Part shown: one piece after another, positions 1 to 5,287 of the stretch
Position numbering within the stretch: the first letter of the stretch is position 1
How the letters are laid out: every line of letters starts with the position of its first letter
Assembly: GCA_905212505.1 (NCBI GenBank)
Contig: CAJMEO010000035.1
Span: 1-5,287, forward strand
Direction of reading: 5' to 3'
DNA length: 5,287 nt
DNA from: an uncultured Christensenella sp.
GTDB taxonomy: Bacteria; Bacillota; Clostridia; Christensenellales; UBA1242
The notes under the pieces: generated by a model
Databases searched by the model: none
The model's input: only the letters and a program-made list of their open reading frames with translations
Told to the model about the DNA's origin: nothing
Program-made: the position numbers and the translations under genes

Positions 1-67
1 CATTATATCAAAAAGTTTTTTATTTATTTTGTTACATAAAACAAAAAGTTTTGAAAAAAATAAAAAT

Positions 68-1573
68 ATGTATGAAATTTTAGATAGGGTTAAAAAATTG
101 CAAGATGAATTTAAAGATAACGAAAGTTTGAAAGTTCGCAAATTTTTTGCGTTTGACAAAGAATTTGCTCTTATTTTTTTGGAAAGTTTTGCTGATTTTG
201 ATGTGATAAGCAAAGATATAATCGCTCCTATAATAAATTCAAATGAAAATTTTTTGAAAAAAAGCGATGATAGACATATTATTTTGAATGAAAATACACC
301 AAAGGAACAAAATTTATCAGAATTTGTGGCTTATAAAATTTTGTATGCAAGCGAATTATCATTAAGTTCTCGTCAAGAAGATTTAATAAACAAATTAACA
401 CGCGGACAAAAGGTTTTGCTTATTGATGGCTGTAAAGACGCAATAATTATAGACACAAAAAAAATTGAAAAGCGCACTATTATGGAGCCTCCTAATAATA
501 ATATTCTTAGAGGCCCAAGAGAGGGTTTCGTTGAAGACCTGAATTCCAATATGAATTTAATCAGAAAACGTTTGGTCACAAACGACCTTAAAATTGAAAC
601 TATGGAAATTGGAAGATTTACAAAAAGCAAAGTGGCGATTTGCTATTTAACAAAAATTGCCGACAAAAAAGTTGTTAAACAAATTAAAAAAAGATTAAGC
701 CAGATTGATATTGACGGAATTGTTGACAGTTATTATTTGCAAGATTTTTTGGAAGAAAAACCAACTTCGCTTTTCAAACAAATTGGTTGGACTGAAAAGC
801 CTGATATCCTGACCGGAAAAATGCTTGAAGGTCGTGTTGCACTTATTGTTGACGGAAGTCCAATAGCACTAACTGTTCCTTTCATTTTAATTGAAGACTT
901 GCAAAGTGCTGGAGATTATTATGAAGAAAATAATTCTGTAACTTTTGTAAGACTTCTTCGGTTTTCTGGATTATTTATTGCTTTAACCATGCCAGGCATT
1001 TACATTGCAATGCAACTTTATCATTATAAAGCCCTTCCCCTAAAATTTTTGGTCACAATCATCAACAGCTCACAAAACATTCCAATGCCTCCTGCAATAG
1101 AGGTTTTATTTGCATTTTTTATGTTCGAAATTTTGTATGAAGCAAGTGTTAGAACGCCAAAAAGTTTGGGAAGTTCCTTTAATATTATAGGAGCGTTAAT
1201 TTTGGGCGACACAGCCGTAAAAAGCAATCTTGCAAGTGCCCCAACAATCATGATAGTTGCATTAAGTTCAATTGCGATTTATCTTATTCCTGAAGGGACA
1301 AATGTTATGAGGCTTTTAAGGTTTTTTATAACATTAATGGCAACAATTATCGGTGTTGTGGGAATTTGTTTAGCTCTCGTTTTTGTTATTTCATATTTAA
1401 GCGACTTTGACAGTTACGGTGCCGATTATTTATCCCCACTAGCCCCATATAAAAAACAAGATTTTAAAGATAGTTTATATAAATCAAATATCAAAAGTTT
1501 AAAAACACGACCAGTTTCTTTTAAGCAAAAAAATTTAGTAAGGCAGGGCAAAAAAAATGACAGCGAAAACTAA
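68..1573 (+). CDS. gerAA: Spore germinant receptor subunit A (GerA/GerAA family)
   Basis: Integral-membrane A subunit of a Ger-type nutrient receptor, acting in the spore inner membrane with the B and C subunits encoded next. Numbering from the ATG at 68 (501 aa, normal for the family), a soluble N-terminal half of about 290 residues carries the family signatures RGPREGFVEDL (148-158), TEKPD (242-246; TERPD in many relatives) and LEGRVALIVDGSP (253-265). The C-terminal half has hydrophobic segments near 293-317, 343-359, 371-384, 391-408 and 416-444, with EILYEASVRTP at 354-364, and ends in a basic tail containing TRP. The start is uncertain. The frame is open to the left edge, a TTG at 29 would add 13 residues, and neither start has a clear Shine-Dalgarno. 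I chose the ATG because similarity to the family N-terminus begins there. The 3' end overlaps gerAB by 17 nt. The identification as GerAA is secure; the germinant cannot be predicted. Confidence 0.96.
   Translation: MYEILDRVKKLQDEFKDNESLKVRKFFAFDKEFALIFLESFADFDVISKDIIAPIINSNENFLKKSDDRHIILNENTPKEQNLSEFVAYKILYASELSLSSRQEDLINKLTRGQKVLLIDGCKDAIIIDTKKIEKRTIMEPPNNNILRGPREGFVEDLNSNMNLIRKRLVTNDLKIETMEIGRFTKSKVAICYLTKIADKKVVKQIKKRLSQIDIDGIVDSYYLQDFLEEKPTSLFKQIGWTEKPDILTGKMLEGRVALIVDGSPIALTVPFILIEDLQSAGDYYEENNSVTFVRLLRFSGLFIALTMPGIYIAMQLYHYKALPLKFLVTIINSSQNIPMPPAIEVLFAFFMFEILYEASVRTPKSLGSSFNIIGALILGDTAVKSNLASAPTIMIVALSSIAIYLIPEGTNVMRLLRFFITLMATIIGVVGICLALVFVISYLSDFDSYGADYLSPLAPYKKQDFKDSLYKSNIKSLKTRPVSFKQKNLVRQGKKNDSEN
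1541..1547 (+). promoter_or_regulatory. Ribosome binding site of gerAB inside gerAA
   Basis: AGGCAGG lies within the last codons of gerAA, nine bases before the ATG at 1557. It is an imperfect Shine-Dalgarno. With the 17-nt overlap, it suggests that gerAB translation relies partly on ribosomes finishing gerAA. Confidence 0.55.
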
Positions 1574-2651
1574 CAAAATTTCTTCAACACAACTTTGTTT
1601 GATATTTTTAGGCATTTTTATGTCTGTTCGACCAATTGTTGAAAATGCCTTGCAAGCAAAAATCATTGGAAACGATTGCATAATAACTTGCATAATCGCT
1701 GGCATAATAAATTTATCTTTTGCAATGATTGTTTGCTATGTTATCAACAAAAATCCCGGAAAAAGTTTTTTTGAAATTATGTGCAACTTGATGGGAAAAA
1801 CAATAACAAAAATTATAATGATTTTGCTTGCAATGGTGTTTTTGTTTAAAATGCTTTTGATTAATTATCAAATGAATTATCTACTTTATGAAGCCATATA
1901 TGCAGATATTAATTGGATTTTATACGCCATTCCCGTTGCTGTGACAATTTGCTATGTGGCAATCAAAGGCATTAAAGTTTTGGCAAGAAGTTATCAAATT
2001 TTCATTCCTTTTGCTCTATTGATTTTTTTGATAACCTTGCTCATTGCTTTTGATAATGCAAATTTTGAAAATGTGCTCCCATTTTTTTCTCACTCAAACG
2101 GTGAATTTATGACGGCTTTAAGTTATTTATTAATACAATCTTGTGAATATATCTTTTTATTCACTTTTATGGAAAATGTTTCATCAAAAGAAGAGCATTA
2201 CTATAAAAAACTAATAATTACATTCGTTGTAATCTTTATTCTTGTCACAGCGTTCTATGCTTTGTTTATTGCCGTTCTTGATAAACTTGCACCATTTGTT
2301 CATGAAAGTTTGATAACCATGACTCAATTTAAAGATACGAGTTTTGGATATTTCAAAATTGATATATTCACAACGGTTTTATGGATTCCTTTAATTGTGC
2401 TTCAAAATGCATTTTGTGTGTATTCAATTTCATATTGCTTAAGCAAAGCTTTTAATTTTAATCACACATATTGTTGTGTTGCAATTGTCATTTTGTTGTT
2501 CATTTCACACTTCATTCCACAAATCAACAATCATTCAGTGACAGAATTTTTTTATAACAAAATAGGAATTTTCGTTTTGGGCTTTATCTTGTTTTTGCCA
2601 ATATTTTTGCTTATTGCAAGTTTTAAAAAGCCAAAAGGAGAAACAAAATGA
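1557..2651 (+). CDS. gerAB: Spore germinant receptor subunit B (GerAB, APC-superfamily permease fold)
   Basis: The 364-residue product is almost entirely hydrophobic. About ten membrane segments can be drawn, near residues 13-33, 41-63, 85-105, 119-140, 147-165, 185-205, 218-242, 270-298, 305-320 and 335-355, with a short basic C-terminal tail. This matches the length and topology of the Spore_permease (GerAB) family. The loop NFENVLPFF (169-177) resembles the family's conserved 'n..nllP' motif. In known receptors this subunit binds the amino acid, sugar or nucleoside germinant in an APC-transporter-like pocket. Its order between gerAA and gerAC supports the call. The frame overlaps gerAA by 17 nt and shares an ATGA start/stop with gerAC. 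Pocket residues are not conserved enough to name a ligand by eye. No frame damage is seen. Confidence 0.95.
   Translation: MTAKTNKISSTQLCLIFLGIFMSVRPIVENALQAKIIGNDCIITCIIAGIINLSFAMIVCYVINKNPGKSFFEIMCNLMGKTITKIIMILLAMVFLFKMLLINYQMNYLLYEAIYADINWILYAIPVAVTICYVAIKGIKVLARSYQIFIPFALLIFLITLLIAFDNANFENVLPFFSHSNGEFMTALSYLLIQSCEYIFLFTFMENVSSKEEHYYKKLIITFVVIFILVTAFYALFIAVLDKLAPFVHESLITMTQFKDTSFGYFKIDIFTTVLWIPLIVLQNAFCVYSISYCLSKAFNFNHTYCCVAIVILLFISHFIPQINNHSVTEFFYNKIGIFVLGFILFLPIFLLIASFKKPKGETK
2633..2640 (+). promoter_or_regulatory. Strong ribosome binding site of gerAC
   Basis: AAAAGGAG sits seven bases before the ATG at 2648, inside the end of gerAB. It is the clearest Shine-Dalgarno in the operon and fixes the gerAC start, which overlaps the gerAB stop codon as ATGA. 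Confidence 0.85.
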
Positions 2652-3925
2652 TTGATAAATTAAAGGAATATTTAAAAACTCATAAATATTTTTTATTTCT
2701 GTTAATATTTTTTGTAATCATGCTCCCCCTAACAATTTCAATGCCTGCTCAAACCGACACACGAGCAATTGTGACAGGAATTTCAATAGATAAAAAGGAC
2801 GACAACTTTAATATTGGTCTTCAATTAATTTCACCAAAAAGCAATATAAGCAGTAACGAAAATCTGCAAATAGTTGAAGACGATGGCTCATCTTTATACA
2901 ACTGCATTTCAAACCTAAGCATAAAACTTGGCAAAATAATTGGCTTTGAACATGCAAATATAATAATTTTAGGTGAAGGCATAATTGGTGAAGACGTGAT
3001 GAACATATTAGACTATCTTTATCGTAATCATAAAATCACAATGTCTGCAATAGTTCTTCAATGCAAAGGAAAAGCAAAAGATTTGCTTGAAAGCTCGGCA
3101 GAACTAAACAATAATTCAAGTTCAAGCCTTCAAAACAATTTAGGTTTTAACAATAACATTGTTGAAACCGCAAGTGCAACAACGCTGGGAGCATTTTTTA
3201 ATGACTATTTCTCATTCTCGGGAACTTCACTGATTTCAGTTATTGAAACTCCCGATAAAAATGAAAATAATCAAGACGCCAGTTCGGGCGGGGACAGTTC
3301 TGGTGGCGGAACAAGTCAAGAAAGTGGGCAAGGCGGAAGCGGTGGCGGAGGCTCGTCACAAGGTTCAACAGTTGAGCCTCTTGTTAAAAATAACGGGGAG
3401 GGCGCAGTATATAAAAATGGAAAGTTTATTGAAATAATATCAAAAGATCTTACTAAGGGTTTTTCTTGGGCAAAAGAGCATGCAAACAAAGGATTTGTTA
3501 AGGTTGAAAATATCACAGATAAAAAATACTACAATAACAGCACCGTAACAATCAAAGTGGAAAATACTCAAACAAAAATTCAGTCTAGAGTTAACAAAAA
3601 CGAACTTATCATGAATGTTAAATTAAATATCTTTTGCAATGTTGCTGAAATTTTGGACAACACAAAAAAAAGTCCTAAAATTGTTGAACTTAACGAAAAC
3701 TATTTAACGCCCACTTTATGCGAAAAAATCAAAGAAAAAATATCGAATTTAGTTGAAGATAGTTTGAATTATTCAAAAGAAAAAAATCTTGACGTATTTA
3801 AGTTTTATGACAGATTTTATAAGCATAATAATAAAGAATTTAAAAAAGTCCTTGAAAAATATGGTGAAGATTATCTAAAACAATGCCGAATTAACATGGA
3901 AATAGAAGTTTATCAATATAAATAA
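2648..3925 (+). CDS. gerAC: Spore germinant receptor subunit C (Ger(x)C family), lacking a lipobox
   Basis: Third receptor subunit, normally a lipoprotein on the outer face of the spore inner membrane. The 425-residue product has an N-terminal hydrophobic segment (13-32), then the family start motif RAIVTGISIDK (39-49). EHANIIILGEGI (101-112) resembles the conserved 'H..viiiGe' stretch, and GEGAVYKNGKFIEIIS (250-265) resembles the G.AvFk..klvg motif that opens the second domain. A C-terminal alpha/beta domain follows to the end. Two features are odd. The usual lipobox Cys before the RAIVTGIS motif is absent and the first Cys is residue 86, so the protein is either held by an uncleaved signal anchor or cut near MPA (32-34). 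Also, residues 203-245 form a Gly/Ser/Gln linker at the hinge between domains. The third position in the operon and the length support the family call. Confidence 0.93.
   Translation: MIDKLKEYLKTHKYFLFLLIFFVIMLPLTISMPAQTDTRAIVTGISIDKKDDNFNIGLQLISPKSNISSNENLQIVEDDGSSLYNCISNLSIKLGKIIGFEHANIIILGEGIIGEDVMNILDYLYRNHKITMSAIVLQCKGKAKDLLESSAELNNNSSSSLQNNLGFNNNIVETASATTLGAFFNDYFSFSGTSLISVIETPDKNENNQDASSGGDSSGGGTSQESGQGGSGGGGSSQGSTVEPLVKNNGEGAVYKNGKFIEIISKDLTKGFSWAKEHANKGFVKVENITDKKYYNNSTVTIKVENTQTKIQSRVNKNELIMNVKLNIFCNVAEILDNTKKSPKIVELNENYLTPTLCEKIKEKISNLVEDSLNYSKEKNLDVFKFYDRFYKHNNKEFKKVLEKYGEDYLKQCRINMEIEVYQYK
3276..3369 (+). other. GC-richer segment encoding a low-complexity Gly/Ser linker in GerAC
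   Basis: Codons for about residues 210-240 read almost only Gly, Ser, Gln, Thr and Glu, with runs such as GGSGGGGSSQ. GGC, GGG and GGA codons make this stretch visibly richer in G than the AT-rich flanks. It lies where GerAC proteins pass from the first to the second domain, so it probably acts as a flexible spacer. The overlapping reading frames in other phases here are by-products of this composition. Confidence 0.8.
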
Positions 3926-3947
3926 TTTGCTTTAAAGAAAAGACGAT

Positions 3948-3994
3948 AAAAATATAAAAAATTTTAGTTTAATCTAATAATATTTTTGTTTTCA
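3948..3994 (+). terminator. Possible weak AT-only terminator after gerAC
   Basis: An inverted repeat AAAAATAT (3948-3955) / ATATTTTT (3980-3987) encloses a smaller TTAG / CTAA pair (3964-3967 / 3974-3977) and runs into a T-rich stretch, TTTTTGTTTT. It begins about 20 bases after the gerAC stop, where an operon end is expected. The stem has almost no G-C pairs, so it may not work as an intrinsic terminator. No better candidate is seen before 4057. Confidence 0.25.
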
Positions 3995-4056
3995 AGCCTG
4001 TCACTTTTTAACACCGTAGTACACAACTATAAAATTTCGAAATTTAATTTTTTCAT

Positions 4057-4342
4057 TTACAAAAAATTATGCACTTGTTGCGATATCGCAAATTTCTTGT
4101 GAAAAAGCATTGATTTACTAACACGACAAAGCATTTTTGCAGCAAAAGACAAATTTTCTCTTGTCTTCAAAAAATATTTTGTTGTGCCCTAAACTATACG
4201 ACCGTTTCTATCTGAACGAACTTGTCTAACAGCAATCTTCATTTTTGTCAAATAAACATCGTCAGCAGACGAAATCTTTTTACACAATTGCTTTTTTAAC
4301 GCAGTCTTCTTTTTAGCCGTATTATCTTTTCGTATTAATCAT
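4057..4342 (-). pseudogene. Degraded small gene of unknown function
   Basis: Read on the minus strand, one frame stays open from about 4338 to a TAA at 4059-4057 except for a single TAG at 4191-4189. The upstream part reads like a basic cytosolic protein (TAKKKTALKKQLCKK, then ISSADDVYLTKMKIAVRQVR). The downstream part continues sensibly after the TAG (GTTKYFLKTRENLSF). A GGGGGTG Shine-Dalgarno (4351-4345) stands nine bases before an in-frame ATA at 4335, where an ATG would be ideal. The only nearby ATG (4342) is in another phase and stops after six codons; skipping one base in the AAAA run at 4330-4327 would join it to the long frame. So there are at least two lesions: start loss or a frameshift, plus a nonsense codon. 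I do not recognise the family. It could instead be chance open sequence, although the length and the Shine-Dalgarno argue for a former gene. Confidence 0.5.
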
Positions 4343-4385
4343 TACACCCCCATTTTATTTCAAATTTCTTGGAAAATAAAAAATT

Positions 4386-4428
4386 GTGTCGAATTTATGC
4401 AAAAATCATTATTTTTACCTTTCGACAC
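4386..4428. repeat. Inverted repeat GTGTCGAA / TTCGACAC (two Spo0A-box-like sites)
   Basis: A perfect 8-bp inverted repeat is formed by GTGTCGAA at 4386-4393 and TTCGACAC at 4421-4428, separated by 27 bases. Each arm contains TGTCGAA, which equals the core of the 0A box bound by the sporulation regulator Spo0A (TGNCGAA). I found no other copy of this 7-mer on either strand. The left arm lies just downstream, and the right arm inside the spacer, of a predicted minus-strand promoter, so binding would be expected to repress it. Classical paired 0A boxes are often tandem rather than inverted, so a different dimeric regulator remains possible. Confidence 0.45.
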
Positions 4429-4437
4429 CTATATCAA
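4408..4437 (-). promoter_or_regulatory. Predicted sigma-A promoter reading leftward into the degraded gene
   Basis: On the minus strand TTGATA (4437-4432) and AATAAT (4413-4408) are separated by 18 bases. Each differs from the housekeeping consensus at one position. Transcription would start near 4401, about 50 bases before the Shine-Dalgarno at 4351. One TGTCGAA box sits in the spacer and the other at roughly +8 to +14. Confidence 0.45.
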
Positions 4438-4480
4438 ACTATACAAAAAAATCATAAAATTAAAAATATCACAAAAATTA

Positions 4481-4512
4481 TTGACTTTTTGATTTTTATT
4501 TGATAATATAAA
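4481..4512 (+). promoter_or_regulatory. Predicted promoter of the tRNA-Ser gene
   Basis: TTGACT (4481-4486) is a good -35 element. The -10 element is ambiguous: GATAAT at 4502-4507 (15-base spacing), TAATAT at 4504-4509 (17 bases) or TATAAA at 4507-4512 (20 bases). Any of these would start the transcript within the leader just before the tRNA at 4548. It is the only clear plus-strand promoter in this gap. Confidence 0.5.
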
Positions 4513-4547
4513 TTGCGTTAAGTGAATAAAAAATGCTTAAGCAATTT
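4510..4547 (+). other. Hairpin in the 5' leader, abutting the tRNA-Ser
   Basis: AAATTGC plus TTAAG (4510-4516 and 4518-4522, with one bulged G at 4517) pairs with CTTAA plus GCAATTT (4536-4547) around a 13-base loop, giving a 12-bp stem. It ends exactly one base before the mature tRNA begins, so in the precursor it would stack against the acceptor stem where RNase P cuts. It could instead be a DNA operator overlapping the -10 region. Confidence 0.5.
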
Positions 4548-4637
4548 GGAGAAGTACCCAAGTGGTTAAGGGGACCCCCTGCTAAGGGGTTAGGTCTGTA
4601 ACAGGGCGCATGGGTCCGAATCCCATCTTCTCCGCCA
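4548..4637 (+). tRNA. tRNA-Ser(GCU)
   Basis: A 90-base class II tRNA including an encoded CCA end. The acceptor stem GGAGAAG (4548-4554) pairs fully with CTTCTCC (4627-4633), followed by discriminator G (4634), as is usual for tRNA-Ser, and CCA (4635-4637). The D arm CCC/GGG encloses a loop containing GG. The anticodon stem ACCCC/GGGGT holds loop CTGCTAA, giving anticodon GCT at 4581-4583, which reads AGC and AGU serine codons. A 19-base variable region (4591-4609) with a short CTG/CAG helix is typical of serine tRNAs. The T stem ATGGG/CCCAT (4610-4614/4622-4626) holds loop TCCGAAT. The second loop base (4616, position 55) is C where nearly all tRNAs have T. All stems pair, so the gene is probably functional, but this base is unusual. 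Confidence 0.95.
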
Positions 4638-4647
4638 AGAGAGAGTC

Positions 4648-4687
4648 ATACGAAACATTTAGAAATAAGTGTTTCGTATTTCTTTTT
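4648..4687 (+). terminator. Rho-independent terminator of the tRNA-Ser transcript
   Basis: A 14-bp stem is formed by 4648-4661 and 4666-4679, with one T-G wobble and a GAAA tetraloop (4662-4665), and is followed at once by TTCTTTTT. It starts ten bases after the tRNA CCA and has no T-tract on the other strand, so it terminates rightward transcription of what appears to be a single-gene tRNA unit. Confidence 0.88.
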
Positions 4688-4725
4688 ACATGACTGTTTT
4701 GGAATAGTTGTGCCAAAGGATAAAG

Positions 4726-5270
4726 AATAAATTCTTTTCCAACATTATGCTTTTCACATTTTGTTGTTTTTCTTTTTGCCAAAGCATTTGTAATATCTAT
4801 GAACAACACCTATTTAATTTGTTCCTGTTTCAGCAGTCATAAGATAGCTACATTGACCGAAATAGAGTTTACCACTTAAAATTTTCATCATCTATTTCTT
4901 TTCTTTGTCTATGCTTGTGTTTATCTATAATCAAATTACACCTGTTAAAAGTTTTTTCATCAATAATTGTTGAAAAAAATGTTTGTATACTCAACATCTT
5001 CCATAACAAATTTGCCAATATATTTTGGATTTCGTAGCATTTTGAAAATAATGCTGATAGAAAAATTTAGTCCTTGTTTTGTTTTAAGTCTTTTCTTATT
5101 CGAATCTTCAACTATTTCAGTTGTTTTCTTTCCGTTTGCATAATCTTCAAATATCTGTTTATCAATCTTACTTTTAGTTTCATTTATCACATGGTTTGTA
5201 CTATACAAAATGCCAATTGGCTGTTTTCATGAATGTGCTTATACGCTTCAACATTAATAGGTTTTGTCAT
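4726..5270 (-). pseudogene. Degraded large serine recombinase (recombinase domain and zinc-ribbon remnant)
   Basis: Large serine recombinases integrate and excise phages and conjugative elements. Here the recombinase domain reads in one frame to a TGA at 4962-4960, with KIDKQIFEDYANGKKTTEI and MLRNPKYIGKFVMED. A 7-base A/T run (4973-4979) shifts the frame, after which IIDEKTFNRCNLII continues to a TAA at 4871-4869. A second shift near 4877 gives KLYFGQCSYLMTAETGTN, then a TAA (4816-4814), then IGVVHRYYKCFGKKK. A third shift near 4762-4775 gives KCEKHNVGKEFI. The zinc ribbon has lost its first Cys (KLYFGQC for the usual KLYCGHC). The N-terminal resolvase catalytic domain is absent. An ATG at 5270 with AAGGGA upstream opens MTKPINVEAY and runs only 27 codons; it may be the original start joined to the remnant by an internal deletion. 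The C-terminal coiled-coil part is also missing. It is certainly inactive, and the family call is confident. Confidence 0.85.
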
Positions 5271-5287
5271 ATATTCCCTTCTTTATA

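Noticed and set aside
373..1251. Minus-strand open frames inside gerAA
   Set aside because: They are antisense to conserved GerAA domains, lack ribosome sites and carry only hydrophobic mirror-image composition.
3243..3516. Open frames in other phases over the GerAC linker, on both strands
   Set aside because: They arise from the G-rich low-complexity codons of gerAC and have no ribosome site or recognisable motif.
4057..4342. TAG as a recoded sense codon in the small minus-strand frame
   Set aside because: There is no sign of pyrrolysine or suppressor machinery in the window, and the same frame also lacks a normal start. Pseudogene decay explains both lesions more simply.
4548..4637. tRNA 3' end as an attachment site for an integrated element
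   Set aside because: I see no repeat of the tRNA 3' end elsewhere in the window. The nearby relic is a serine recombinase, a family that seldom uses tRNA genes, unlike tyrosine integrases.
4582..4809. Minus-strand open frame of 75 codons running across the tRNA and its terminator
   Set aside because: Its first third is the last frame of the degraded recombinase (KCEKHNVGKEFI). The rest is antisense to the tRNA and terminator, so it is not a gene in its own right.
4960..5208. Minus-strand frame of 82 codons as a free-standing small protein
   Set aside because: It would start at a TTG without a ribosome site and is plainly the middle of the recombinase domain, ended by a frameshift. It is reported as part of the pseudogene.

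Overview
The window looks like chromosomal DNA from an AT-rich, low-GC, endospore-forming member of the Bacillota (Clostridia-like). The evidence is a complete tricistronic spore germinant-receptor operon, Shine-Dalgarno-led translation with TGA used as a stop, a tRNA gene with an encoded CCA end, and a relic of a Firmicutes-type large serine recombinase. A species cannot be named from the sequence alone.

Left part (about 1-3925, plus strand): gerAA, gerAB and gerAC in canonical order, all intact. gerAA and gerAB overlap by 17 nt, and gerAB and gerAC overlap by 4 nt (ATGA), so the three are almost certainly co-transcribed and translationally coupled. By family knowledge the products assemble in the inner membrane of the spore. 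GerAB is the APC-type transporter-like ligand-binding subunit, GerAA is the oligomerising integral subunit, and GerAC is the third subunit, usually a lipoprotein. Together they sense small-molecule germinants and trigger ion release. GerAC departs from the family in two ways: it has no lipobox cysteine, and it carries a long Gly/Ser/Gln linker at the joint between its domains.

Middle part (3926-4547): no intact gene. On the minus strand lies a degraded small reading frame (about 4057-4342) of unknown function, open for over 90 codons except for one in-frame TAG, with a good Shine-Dalgarno but no usable start codon in frame. Upstream of it is a plausible minus-strand sigma-A promoter overlapped by two inverted copies of TGTCGAA, the core of the Spo0A box. 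These are the only copies I found in the window. A plus-strand promoter and a 5'-leader hairpin then precede the tRNA.

Right part (4548-5287): a tRNA-Ser(GCU) gene with an unusual C at T-loop position 55, followed at once by a strong intrinsic terminator with a GAAA tetraloop. The rest is a minus-strand pseudogene of a large serine recombinase. Its recombinase domain and zinc ribbon are recognisable across several frames, but its catalytic domain is missing. The window therefore pairs a well-preserved germination operon with a decayed, mobile-element-scarred flank. I see no CRISPR array, intact insertion sequence or previously undescribed multi-gene system.
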